DNA from: Hymenobacter norwichensis DSM 15439
Lineage (GTDB): Bacteria > Bacteroidota > Bacteroidia > Cytophagales > Hymenobacteraceae
Reading direction: 5' to 3'
NCBI RefSeq assembly: GCF_000420705.1
Contig: NZ_ATVL01000012.1
Coordinates: 248,001 to 312,000, forward strand
DNA length: 64,000 bases
The position numbers and the translations under genes were made by a program. Positions 8,660-17,580 of the stretch are shown here, piece by piece; positions within the stretch are counted from its first letter, which is position 1; each line of letters opens with the position of its first letter. A model generated the notes under the pieces. It did not search any database. It had not been told where the DNA came from and was given only the letters and a program-made list of their open reading frames with translations.

Positions 8660-10069
8660 TTACCGCAGTTCCAGCGCCACCACATTCTCTACATGGTGGG
8701 TGTGCGGGAACATATCTACCGGCTGCACGCGCGTCACCTTATAAGCTTCATCAAGTAGCTCTAAGTCGCGGGCTTGGGTGCCGGGGTTGCAGCTGACGTA
8801 CACGATGCGGGGCGCGCGCATTTCCAGCAGGCGGCGCACCACGTCTTCGTGCATGCCGGCGCGGGGCGGATCGGTGATGACCACGTCGGGGCGGCCGTGC
8901 TGCTCAATGAACTCGGCGCTGAGCACATCTTTCATATCGCCGGCGAAGAACTCGGTGTTGGTAGTGCCGTTGATTTGCGAGTTTACGCGGGCGTCGGCTA
9001 CGGCCTGCTCCACGTACTCCACGCCCACCACGTGCCTGGCCTGGCGGGCCACGAAATTGGCGATGGTGCCGGCCCCGGTGTAAAGGTCGTACACCAGCTC
9101 GTTGCCGGTGAGCTGAGCGAAGTCGCGGGCTACTTTGTAGAGGTTGTAGGCGCCTTCCGAATTGGTCTGGTAGAACGATTTCGGGCCGACGCGGAACCGC
9201 AAACCTTCCATTTCCTCGTGGATGTATGGCTCGCCTTTGTAGCACACCACCTCCAGGTCGTGGAAGGTTTCGTTGCCCTTGTCGTTGAGCACGTAGTTGA
9301 GCGAGGTGATTTGCGGGAACCGCTCATGCAGATAATCCAGCAGCGGAATCAGGGCGTCGTGGGCGTAGTAGCACTGCAAAATTACCATCAGGTCGCCGCT
9401 GTTGGCGGTCCGGATGATGAGGTTGCGCAGGAAGCCTTGCTGCGTGACGAGGTTGTTGAACGGCAGGTCATGCTCGCGGGCGTAGTCGCGCACGGCCAGC
9501 CGAATCTGGTTGCTAGGGTCGGGCTGAAGCCAGCAATGGTTGACGTCCAGAATCTTGTCGAAGCGGGCGGGTGTGTGGAAGCCCAGCACGCGCCGCTCGT
9601 AGTTTTCACCGGAGCTGATTTGCTCGTTGGTGAGCCAGCCGTTGTGGCTGAAGGTATATTCCAGCTTGTTACGGTAATAAGTCTGGTCGGGCGACGGCAG
9701 GATAGGCTGGATTTCGGGCAGGGCCACCTTGCCAATGCGCTGCAACGTATCCGTCACCTGCTGGTGCTTGAATTGCAGCTGCGTTTCGTAGCCCAGATGC
9801 TGCCATTTGCAGCCCCCACAGGTCCCGAAATGCTCGCAAAACGGCTGCACCCGCAGCTCCGAGTAGGTATGAAACTTGGTAGGAACGGCCTCCAGGTAGT
9901 TCTTGCGCGACTTGCTGATGCGCAAGTCCACCACGTCGCCGGGAGCTACGTGGGTCACGAAAATAACCAGGTTGTTGACGCGCACTAGGCATTTGCCCTC
10001 GGCCACCATGTCCTGAATCTTCACTTCGCGCAGGTCCTGCGGCGGGATATTTTTAGCAGCTTTATTCAC
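8660..10069 (-). CDS. rlmD: 23S rRNA (uracil-5)-methyltransferase, RlmD/RumA type
   Basis: This 469-residue enzyme transfers a methyl group from SAM to C5 of a uridine in 23S rRNA (U1939 in E. coli for RlmD). An N-terminal TRAM domain covers about residues 12-70. The iron-sulfur ligands are C78, C84 and C87 in the context CEHFGTCGGCKW, with a fourth cysteine near 169 (NHCW). The Rossmann-type SAM site has YDLYTGAGTI. Motifs TDPPRAGMH and VSCNPGTQARDL, the latter carrying the catalytic cysteine, are near the C-terminus. Bacteroidota usually have more than one paralogue of this family, so the exact target uridine is inferred. Confidence 0.9.
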   Translation of the reverse strand: MNKAAKNIPPQDLREVKIQDMVAEGKCLVRVNNLVIFVTHVAPGDVVDLRISKSRKNYLEAVPTKFHTYSELRVQPFCEHFGTCGGCKWQHLGYETQLQFKHQQVTDTLQRIGKVALPEIQPILPSPDQTYYRNKLEYTFSHNGWLTNEQISSGENYERRVLGFHTPARFDKILDVNHCWLQPDPSNQIRLAVRDYAREHDLPFNNLVTQQGFLRNLIIRTANSGDLMVILQCYYAHDALIPLLDYLHERFPQITSLNYVLNDKGNETFHDLEVVCYKGEPYIHEEMEGLRFRVGPKSFYQTNSEGAYNLYKVARDFAQLTGNELVYDLYTGAGTIANFVARQARHVVGVEYVEQAVADARVNSQINGTTNTEFFAGDMKDVLSAEFIEQHGRPDVVITDPPRAGMHEDVVRRLLEMRAPRIVYVSCNPGTQARDLELLDEAYKVTRVQPVDMFPHTHHVENVVALELR

Positions 10070-10083
10070 AATGGCAAAGGTAG

Positions 10084-10269
10084 AACGCGGATTTTGCAGA
10101 TCGACGCGGATTCATCGGATTTTGTGGACTATTGTCTTGGCAGGAAACTCGGTCTGAAACAAAAAGCCTCACTAAGTGAGGCTTTTTGTTTGTTGAAGCA
10201 GGTAAAAGCAAAGAAGTAGAATCGTTACTGAAATCCGATGAGTCCGCGTCAATCTGCAAAATCCGCGTT
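10084..10269. repeat. MITE-like element: 39-bp imperfect inverted repeats around a terminator
   Basis: Bases 10084-10122 and 10231-10269 are inverted copies matching at 37 of 39 positions. They hold phrases such as AACGCGGATTTTGCAGAT and ATCGGATTT. The 186-base unit lies between rlmD and the large secreted-protein gene and surrounds a short terminator hairpin. Dispersed non-autonomous palindromic elements often look like this. No transposase or target-site duplication is evident, so mobility is inference. Confidence 0.7.
10157..10191. terminator. Bidirectional intrinsic terminator
   Basis: The sequence AAACAAAAAGCCTCACT pairs with its exact complement around a 1-3 base loop, ending in CTTTTTGTTT. 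It has a GC-rich core and A/T tails on both sides, so it can work in both directions. It lies downstream of the large secreted-protein gene (minus strand) and inside the 39-bp inverted repeat element. Confidence 0.85.
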
Positions 10270-10270
10270 C

Positions 10271-13200
10271 CTATTTCACCACCTCAAACCAGCCTTTGTA
10301 CGAGCGGCCACCGGCTAGCTGGAACTGGTAGTAGTAAACCCCGGCTGGGGAGTTAACGCCGTCGTAGGTGTTGCGGTAGTTGCTGCCTTTGTACACTTCC
10401 TTGCCCCAGCGATTGAATACGGTGAGAGTACCGTTGTACAGCTCCACATTCTTGATGATGAACTGGTCGTTGAGGCCATCACCGTTCGGGGTTACCACGT
10501 TGTAGAATGCCAGGTCGTTGGCAAACTCCACGCAGGCCACATTCGATGACGAAACCAGCGTGCCGACCGTACCGACGGCCTGCACCCGAAAGCACTGGTT
10601 GAAGCCCGCGCTGCCGGTGGCTAACGTGAGGCTGGTAGTGCCGGCTGGTACAGTTTGCAGCAGGGTTTCGGGGCCGTTGTCGGGGGTGCGGAACACTTGG
10701 TATTCGCGCACCGGGAAGCCTACGTACGGGTTCCATGTTACGGTTACTTTGCCTTCGTCCCGGCCCGCGCCGCCTTCCGTGGCTGTGGCTTGGGTACGGA
10801 TGGTAGTGTGCTGAGTGCTGCTGAGCACGGTGCCGCAGGCGTTGGTGAGGTCGAGGCGGTAGTCGTAGGCGCTGGCGTCAGCATCCACGCCGCTGTCGGT
10901 GAAGGTGGTAGTGGTGTTGGCCACGTTGCCCACGTTGGTGAAGGCGCCCGTGTTACCGGCGGGCCGGCGCAGGATATTCACGCGGTTGGTATTGCCGGTA
11001 TTGTTGGGCACGTTGAGGGCAAGTACCACCTGCCGGTCGTTCTGCGGACCCACCGAAGCCACGGCCAGGGCCACGCTGGCATTATCAGGCCGAACCGTGA
11101 AGGAGGCGCTACACCCGGCGCTGGCCGTATCTGTCACCGAAATGGTGGCCGGCGTAGTACCCGCCGGGAAGCTCACCTGAATAGTACCGGTGCGCTGCCC
11201 GCTCACAATGGTACCACCCGCTACAATCCAGCGGTAACCAATCAGTAGTGACGATGGCCCTACCGTGTAGGTGAGGTTGGTACGGGTTTCGGGGCAGTAG
11301 CTGGCCGGCCCGGTGATAACCAAGGCCGGAACTACGGTGAGCGAAGTGGAATACAGCCGGCCGGCGCAGTTGCTGGTATTGGTTTCGCGCACCGTAATAA
11401 CATAAGTGCCCGGCGTGGTGGTAGCTACTGGCAGGGTGCCCGATGGCGCGGCTTGTGGTACGCCATTCACGGTCCAGGCGTAGGTGGAGTTGGCACTGCC
11501 TGGCAGTGAGAAATTCACTGATGATTGCGGACTAGCGCAGGCGCGGCTGGGGCCACTAATCAGCAAATTAGTGGCCGGAGAAGGCCGCACCGTCACGTAG
11601 AGCGTATCGCTCTGGCCCAGGCAGCGCCCACCGGCCGGGTTGCTCGATTCCGTCACGACGAGCTTGGCAATGCCGGCCCGCGTGAAGTTCACCTGCACTG
11701 TATTCTGGCTGGAACTCACTTGCGTACCACCCACAATCTGCCAGCCATAGGTCGAGCCGTTGGTAAGCAGGGTCTGATACGTGAAGGGACCATCTGCTAG
11801 GCACACGCTCAGCGGACCCGTGGGCCGTTGCGTCACGAGCAGTTGGTTCACGCGTACCGGGAAGCTGATAGTATCAGAGGAGCAGCCAAACGAGTTCAGC
11901 TGAAAGGCTTTCACGCTAGCCGTGGTAGTGGCTGTACCCCAGTTCACGGTAATAGCCGCCGTGCCCTGGCCGCTGGCCAGCGTGCCGCCCGTGACCAGCC
12001 ACTGGTAGGCCGTGCCGCGCGGATTTCGGATGGTATACGCAATGCCCTGCGCCGTCGGGCACACCGAAGCCGTACCCTGGATGCTGTCGGCCAACGGCCG
12101 CGGATTCACGGTGATGCGCACCGTGTCGCGCCCTACGCAGTTCTGGGCCGTAGTGGCCGTTAGTACATAAGTCAGGATAAGTGGAGTTTGGGTGGTATTC
12201 ACCCCCGTGAATACCGGCCGGGCAACTGTGGCGCTGCTGAGGTTGGTGGCTGGGCTCCACTGATAGGTGTAGCCGGTCAGGGCCGCAGTGCCCAGCGTGG
12301 TGCGCTTCCCATCACAAAGGGTAGCGTCGGGGCCGGCATTGGCCACGGCGGCGGGGTTTACGGTTACGCGCACGGTGCTGGTAGTGGTGCAGCCCGCGGC
12401 GGTGGTGGCCGTGACGGTATAGGTAAGCACCTGCGGTGTAGCGCCCGTATTGAGTTGCGTCAGGGTCGGGTTGGCGGCCGTGGCGCCGCTGAGGCCCGTG
12501 GCGGGGCTCCAACTATAGGTATAGCCCGTTAGCGCTGCCGTCCCCAGTGTGGTAGCCACGCCCGAGCAGGTGGCTCGGTCGAGGCCGGCAGTGGCCACGG
12601 CGGCCGGATTCACTGTCACGCGCACCGTGTCCCGGTTCACGCAGCCGTTGCTGGTGGTTACCGTCAGGATATACTGGTTGACAATAGGAGCCGAGGTGGT
12701 GTTACTCAGCGTGACGTTGGTGGTGGCTGCCGTGGGGGTGCTCAGGCCGGTGGCTGGGCTCCACACATACGTACTGCCTGCCACGATGCTAGCTGAGTTG
12801 CCCAACGACGCTGTGCTGCCCGAGCAAAACACCCGGTCGAGGCCGGCTTGTGCTACGGCCGCGGGGTTCACCAGCACACTCACCGTATCACGCGCAATAC
12901 AGCCGGCGGCGGTGGTGGCCGTCACTACGTAAGTATAGGTTTGGGGCGTGGTGCCGGTGTTGATCAGCAGGAAAGTTGGCTGCGCGGCGGTGGAGCTACT
13001 CAGGCCGGAAGCCGGGCTCCAACTGTAGGTATAGCCCGTCAGCCCGGCCGAACCGAGAGTGGTGCCCACGCCCGAGCAGGCAACGGCATCGGGGCCAGCG
13101 TTGGCTACGGCCTGGGTGTTCACTGTCACGGTTACGGTGCGGGTGGTGGTACAGATGCCGTCGGAAGTGGAAACCGTGTAGGTGGTAGTAGCGGTGGGGC

Positions 13201-14995
13201 TGACCGTAATAGTGGCCCCGGTGAAGGTTTGGCCGGTGCTGCTGGTCCAGGTGTAGGTGGTGCCGCCCGAGGCCGTGAGCGTAGTGGAAGCGCCCTGGCA
13301 GATGGTATTGTTGGCCGGATTCACTACTAGCGCCCCAGCGGGCAGCACGTCAATGGTGTTCGACACCGAATCGGTGGGGCAGCCCAGCGCCGATATGCCC
13401 CGTACCGTCACGCGGCCTGCCCCGGAGCCGTTCCAAAGTACCTGCACCGTATTGCCGGTGCTGGAACCCTGAATGGTACCGCCGCGCACGGTCCAGAGGT
13501 AGGAAGCGGGCGTAGTACCCCCGGCCGTGTACGAGCGGGGCAAGGTCCGGTCGCAGATAACGGCATCACCGGCAATGCTGGACGGGCCAGCCGCTTTGGT
13601 TACTAGAATCTGAAACACTTCGGCTACCGTTTTTGACCCGCAGGCCACGTCGGAGGCGGTTATTACTACATCGTAGGGGGTGCTGCGGGCGTTGCCGCAC
13701 TGGCTGGTGAACACGAACTGCCCGCTGACATTGCCGCCCGTGCCTTGCAGCGTTACGCTGCCCGTGGGCGCCCCCGGCAGCACCGTGCCCTGGTTGCCGC
13801 CGAAGCTGGCATTGAACGGTCCCGATCCATCGAGCAATACACTATTGGCCCTGAGATTAATAGGGTTGCCATCTAGGTCGGTGGCCGCTAGGTTGAACGC
13901 GAGGGGTTGCCCTTCCTCGATAGTAAAGGTGCGTGTGGCCACCGAAGCCGGCGTAAACTGCGGAGAGCGGTTGGGTTGACAGGTGCGCGACACCAACTGA
14001 ATTTCGCGCCGGGTCGAGCCGATAAGCACCTCGCTGCCATTGATGCGGCGGTACTCCTTCACTTCCACTGCCACCACAAACCGCCCCACCCTGGACGTGG
14101 CATAACGGCTGATACCGTTGCTGGCATTTAGAAAAGCATAGTTGCCAGCGCCGGTGCCGAACGGGTTGGTAAACGAGAAGCCCGGCGCGTACGTGACGCT
14201 GGGCGGGGGCGGCGTGAACGTGGGCCCGTTAATTTGGCTGGCGTTGTAGGGTGTGCTGAACGAGTAAATCAGTCGGTCACCGTCGGGGTCCACGGCGTTG
14301 TTGACCAGGATGCTGGTGTCGCCCTGGCAGATAACCACCACGGCCGTATCCGAGAAGGTAGGGGAGGAGTTGGGCAGCAGCGGACCGGCCATTTCCACGT
14401 ATAGCGTCTGGTTCTGGTTACTGGGGTTGCTGAGGTTGTCGATGTTGAAGTTGCGCGTACCGTCGCTGTACACCGCGTAGTAGCCCCCAACCGAAACGGG
14501 CAGGTTTACAATGGCCTCGTAGCGGGCCAAGCGCACGGGTGGTACCGTACCGGCCGGAATGCTACACCCACCGGGCAGCGGTGGTGTGATGTTGGGGTTG
14601 GACACCCGTGGCAGCCGAAACGTGCCCGCCGGCTGCTGGTCGGGCTGGCTCACGCCACTGCCGCAGGAGGTCTGGATGCACGGAAAACTTTGGGTACCCT
14701 GGTTGCTGACGATGCGCTGCCCGTTGGTCTTATTATAGATGTTGAGAAAGATGTTGCAGCGCCCATCCGGCACGTTTGATACCGTTTGGGACGGGCTGCC
14801 CGGCACCGGGCATTCGGTGTTCAGATAAATAAAAACCGTAATGCGGTAGCGGAATTGGTTGCCGGTTGGTCCGTTGGCATCCAGATACTGATAGGTCATT
14901 TCGCCGCCCAGCAGGTGGGAAGCCACCGCCGACCCTGGACGCAGCCCCATAAAGAGCAGCAGCAGAAATAAGGCTCGGAGTAAAGTTTGGTGCAT
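10271..14995 (-). CDS. Giant secreted multi-domain protein with type IX secretion C-terminal domain (CHU_C/type B)
   Basis: A 1,574-residue exported protein. After a signal peptide (start at 14995, MHQTLLRALFLLLLF) comes the ASHLLGGEMTY segment common to Cytophagales surface proteins. The middle is a long array of beta-sandwich PKD/Ig-like modules, including four tandem copies of an about 84-residue unit. The last 85 residues (PNGDGLNDQF ... FNRWGKEVY ... YYYQFQLAGGRSYKGWFEV) form a gliding-motility-associated C-terminal domain, the type B sorting signal for type IX secretion. It is probably displayed on or released from the surface and may act in adhesion; no enzyme domain is visible. The longer frame back to 15118 is rejected because it runs through an intergenic hairpin. 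Confidence 0.88.
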   Translation of the reverse strand: MHQTLLRALFLLLLFMGLRPGSAVASHLLGGEMTYQYLDANGPTGNQFRYRITVFIYLNTECPVPGSPSQTVSNVPDGRCNIFLNIYNKTNGQRIVSNQGTQSFPCIQTSCGSGVSQPDQQPAGTFRLPRVSNPNITPPLPGGCSIPAGTVPPVRLARYEAIVNLPVSVGGYYAVYSDGTRNFNIDNLSNPSNQNQTLYVEMAGPLLPNSSPTFSDTAVVVICQGDTSILVNNAVDPDGDRLIYSFSTPYNASQINGPTFTPPPPSVTYAPGFSFTNPFGTGAGNYAFLNASNGISRYATSRVGRFVVAVEVKEYRRINGSEVLIGSTRREIQLVSRTCQPNRSPQFTPASVATRTFTIEEGQPLAFNLAATDLDGNPINLRANSVLLDGSGPFNASFGGNQGTVLPGAPTGSVTLQGTGGNVSGQFVFTSQCGNARSTPYDVVITASDVACGSKTVAEVFQILVTKAAGPSSIAGDAVICDRTLPRSYTAGGTTPASYLWTVRGGTIQGSSTGNTVQVLWNGSGAGRVTVRGISALGCPTDSVSNTIDVLPAGALVVNPANNTICQGASTTLTASGGTTYTWTSSTGQTFTGATITVSPTATTTYTVSTSDGICTTTRTVTVTVNTQAVANAGPDAVACSGVGTTLGSAGLTGYTYSWSPASGLSSSTAAQPTFLLINTGTTPQTYTYVVTATTAAGCIARDTVSVLVNPAAVAQAGLDRVFCSGSTASLGNSASIVAGSTYVWSPATGLSTPTAATTNVTLSNTTSAPIVNQYILTVTTSNGCVNRDTVRVTVNPAAVATAGLDRATCSGVATTLGTAALTGYTYSWSPATGLSGATAANPTLTQLNTGATPQVLTYTVTATTAAGCTTTSTVRVTVNPAAVANAGPDATLCDGKRTTLGTAALTGYTYQWSPATNLSSATVARPVFTGVNTTQTPLILTYVLTATTAQNCVGRDTVRITVNPRPLADSIQGTASVCPTAQGIAYTIRNPRGTAYQWLVTGGTLASGQGTAAITVNWGTATTTASVKAFQLNSFGCSSDTISFPVRVNQLLVTQRPTGPLSVCLADGPFTYQTLLTNGSTYGWQIVGGTQVSSSQNTVQVNFTRAGIAKLVVTESSNPAGGRCLGQSDTLYVTVRPSPATNLLISGPSRACASPQSSVNFSLPGSANSTYAWTVNGVPQAAPSGTLPVATTTPGTYVITVRETNTSNCAGRLYSTSLTVVPALVITGPASYCPETRTNLTYTVGPSSLLIGYRWIVAGGTIVSGQRTGTIQVSFPAGTTPATISVTDTASAGCSASFTVRPDNASVALAVASVGPQNDRQVVLALNVPNNTGNTNRVNILRRPAGNTGAFTNVGNVANTTTTFTDSGVDADASAYDYRLDLTNACGTVLSSTQHTTIRTQATATEGGAGRDEGKVTVTWNPYVGFPVREYQVFRTPDNGPETLLQTVPAGTTSLTLATGSAGFNQCFRVQAVGTVGTLVSSSNVACVEFANDLAFYNVVTPNGDGLNDQFIIKNVELYNGTLTVFNRWGKEVYKGSNYRNTYDGVNSPAGVYYYQFQLAGGRSYKGWFEVVK
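12107..13122 (-). repeat. Four tandem PKD/Ig-like modules inside the giant secreted protein
   Basis: Four consecutive coding units begin near 13122, 12870, 12612 and 12361 with a period of about 251-258 bases. Each starts with a version of VNPAAVANAGPD, then a cysteine, TTLG, YTYSWSPATGLS and a closing TYTVTATTAAGC. The copies are similar in protein sequence but have diverged in synonymous bases, so the duplication is not very recent. Confidence 0.8.
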
Positions 14996-15041
14996 ATAGA
15001 AGGGAGGGAATTGTTGGGGGCTGGTTATTGGTAGGGTTGAG

Positions 15042-15110
15042 TTGCTTGTCGATGGTTGATGGGCTGATTTAGGATAGTAATCCATCAGCCCATCAACCAT
15101 CGACAAGCAA
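15042..15110. terminator. Perfect 27-bp inverted repeat between the two secreted-protein genes
   Basis: Bases 15042-15068 and 15084-15110 are exact reverse complements over 27 bp with a 15-base loop. The hairpin lies 12 bases after the stop codon of the GEVED-domain gene and 47 bases upstream of the next gene's start. It probably terminates or attenuates transcription between them, although there is no clean U-tract. Confidence 0.65.
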
Positions 15111-15122
15111 TCCATCAATCAC

Positions 15123-17366
15123 CTATTGGATTTCCACGCGGCGCACGGCTACCGTGCCATCGGGGGCTTGTAGGCGCACCAGGTACAAGCCGTGGGGCAG
15201 CCCCGACAGGTTCAACTCAGCATCCTGATTAGGGCTCAGGCGCACGGCGGTATTATGCACCGCGGCCCCCAGTACATTATCAACGCGCACAGCGTAGGTG
15301 CCTGCCGCTGCTGGGTCAGGCTGGCGGAGGCGGAGGTGGCCGTCAGTTGTAGGGTTGGGATATACAGACAGGTTGGGTAAGCTACGGGCTTCGGCCGTAC
15401 TCAGCGGCCTACGTACCAACACCGAGTAGTCTTCGGTTTCTGAATTCGACTGGTTGATTTGGCAGGCCGTGGGAGTGGGCAGGTTGTTGAGCCGCACCAT
15501 CACCCGCATTCGGGTTAACCCCAGGGTGGCCGTGGTGGTAGGCACGGCAATGGAGCTGGCCAGTACGGTGGCCGTCGTGATGCCGTTCATTACCTGCTCA
15601 CTGGTTTCAAAGGTGCCGTTGCGGTTCCAGTCAATCCAAGCCCACAATATGTGCTGGAGGTTGGCATTCACGGTGGCACTGAGCTCGGTGGTCTGGCCTT
15701 GATACATGCTCACCACTTGGTTCACGTAATTACCGTAGCCCCCTGCCGAAGCGGTGCTAGTGTTGGTAAGGTCAGTGAAGGTGCTACGTCGCACGGCCAC
15801 ATTGGTCAGCCAGATGTTGGGCGTGGTGCCAGTAGCCGCGCAGTACGTTACACAGGGCTGCATCAGCGCCACATAGCCGTTGCGGGTCGATACGTTGCTA
15901 CCGAAAGCGTTGGTAGCGGTGAGCGTTACGTTGAACACTCCGGCCGTGGTGTACTGGTGCACCGGGTTCTGTTGAGTGCTGGTGGAACCGTCGCCGAAGT
16001 TCCAGAGCCAGCTGGTAGGCGCATTTAGCGACTGGTCGGTGAACTGCACCGGGTTCTGGCACTCGCCCAGCACGTAATCGGAAGTGAAGGCCGCTACCGG
16101 TGGGTTGGTGTTCGGCAGCACCGTCACGGTGTAGTCTTCAATCTGCCCAAGTTGGGGGCTGGTGCAGGGGCCGCTGGAGCCGCCTACAAAATCGGCCAGC
16201 ACCCGCAGGCGCAGCGGTACGTTTTTCGGGGCCGAGCCCGGTACGGTCAGGTTGCCAATTGGGTTCACGCGGTTCAAAGCGGTGTACAGCAGCTCATTGG
16301 CCGTGAAAGCGCCGTCATTGTTCAAATCCAGCCACACGCGGGTATCGTGCGCCGTGGTGCCGCCCGTGGTGATACTGATGGTGGTGGGCACGCCCTCGGT
16401 GAGTTGGGTGCGGCTGCCGCAGGTGAAATCCTCGTAGCCCGCCTGCCCGTCCAGCGAGGTCTTGGAAATGGTGCCTAGCATAAACCGCGTAATGCCATAG
16501 TCGCAGCAATAGGCCGTGGTGGCCGGCGAGCAGGTGGCCGCTACCGGCACCACGTTATTGTACACAATGTAATTGGTGCGGGTGCGCACGTTGGCGCCGA
16601 TGGTGTTGGTGGCAGTCAGCGTGACTGTATAAGTACCGGCCGTGATATAGCAGTGGTTGGGGTTGCGCAAAGTGCTAGTGGTGTTGTCGCCGAAGTTCCA
16701 GAGCCAGCTAGTGGGCGCGTTCTGCGACTGGTCGGTGAATTGCACGCAGCCCGAGCAAGTCAGGGTCTGGTCGGCCATAAAGTCGGCAACGGGCGCTGCC
16801 GTGTTAGCCACTACTGTTACCGAATAATCCTCGGTTTGCGAGTATTGCGGTGTGGAGCAGGGGGTTGGCACCGGCGAATTTTCCCAGTCGGAGGCCACTC
16901 GCAGCCGTAGCCGCGTACCCAACACGGTACCAGCCGGCAGCGAGATAGTGCCAGTATGCAGCCGGGTGGAATTCGACGAGAAAATCAGCTCGGTGGTGGG
17001 GTTCAGCGTACCGTCATTGTTCAAATCCAACCATACCCGCACCGTTTCGTCGGCGCTGGTGTTGGTGCGCACACTGATAGTATAGTTCTGGCCAACAGTC
17101 AGTGTGGTACCTAGCGTGCAGGAATAGTCTCGATAGCCATCTTGCACCCCTGGGGTAGTGTTGTTGATGGTGTTCAGCGTTACGTTCAGAATGCCCATTC
17201 CGAAAGGAAAGCTGGAACTGGGAGCCGGGCCGGGCATACATGCACTGGTAGCCGGCGGGCACTGCGCCCAGGCTGCCAGTGGGGTCAGCAGCAAGCTCCA
17301 AAGAAGGAAGAAAGTGCCCAGCCGCAGAGCTGCCACGTGGCGCCGAAAAAGTAAACGTTGAATCAT
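15123..17366 (-). CDS. Secreted GEVED/PKD-domain protein with type IX (type A) sorting signal
   Basis: A 747-residue exported protein starting at 17366 (MIQRLLFRRHV...) with a signal peptide ending near AAWAQ. It contains three GEVED-type modules, each ending in a TEDYSV or IEDYTV motif after a cysteine-containing loop. Two PKD domains alternate with them, both with WLWNFGD and a TAGTYTVTLTATN-like motif. The C-terminus (LSVYPNPTTDG ... GLYLVRL ... VAVRRVEIQ) is a type A sorting domain. GEVED domains are common in Bacteroidota surface proteins, and their role is not established. The frame is open to 17456 but the extra residues lack signal-peptide character. Confidence 0.87.
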   Translation of the reverse strand: MIQRLLFRRHVAALRLGTFFLLWSLLLTPLAAWAQCPPATSACMPGPAPSSSFPFGMGILNVTLNTINNTTPGVQDGYRDYSCTLGTTLTVGQNYTISVRTNTSADETVRVWLDLNNDGTLNPTTELIFSSNSTRLHTGTISLPAGTVLGTRLRLRVASDWENSPVPTPCSTPQYSQTEDYSVTVVANTAAPVADFMADQTLTCSGCVQFTDQSQNAPTSWLWNFGDNTTSTLRNPNHCYITAGTYTVTLTATNTIGANVRTRTNYIVYNNVVPVAATCSPATTAYCCDYGITRFMLGTISKTSLDGQAGYEDFTCGSRTQLTEGVPTTISITTGGTTAHDTRVWLDLNNDGAFTANELLYTALNRVNPIGNLTVPGSAPKNVPLRLRVLADFVGGSSGPCTSPQLGQIEDYTVTVLPNTNPPVAAFTSDYVLGECQNPVQFTDQSLNAPTSWLWNFGDGSTSTQQNPVHQYTTAGVFNVTLTATNAFGSNVSTRNGYVALMQPCVTYCAATGTTPNIWLTNVAVRRSTFTDLTNTSTASAGGYGNYVNQVVSMYQGQTTELSATVNANLQHILWAWIDWNRNGTFETSEQVMNGITTATVLASSIAVPTTTATLGLTRMRVMVRLNNLPTPTACQINQSNSETEDYSVLVRRPLSTAEARSLPNLSVYPNPTTDGHLRLRQPDPAAAGTYAVRVDNVLGAAVHNTAVRLSPNQDAELNLSGLPHGLYLVRLQAPDGTVAVRRVEIQ

Positions 17367-17580
17367 AAGGATGCAATAGTGAGGAGAGAGGTGCCAAAGC
17401 GTGGAATGTAGGGACGGTGCAGCAACGTAATGCAGATCTCTACATAAAAAATACAATATATGAGTGTATTGATCATGGCAAGGAATTTATCGACGGATTC
17501 TCGCTGAATATCGACGACCATTTTTGGAATCGGTAGTTTTGCTGGTTGGCCTTTAATCAGGCAGTCACTCTCTGTTTAGC

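Noticed and set aside
8774..9988. 404-codon plus-strand open frame antisense to rlmD
   Set aside because: It lies entirely within rlmD on the opposite strand and is a composition effect of GC-rich codon use; the protein is Val/Gly/His-rich with no recognisable domain.
12107..13122. CRISPR-like regular repeats
   Set aside because: The period of about 252 bases is protein-module duplication in one reading frame, with no short identical repeats or spacers.
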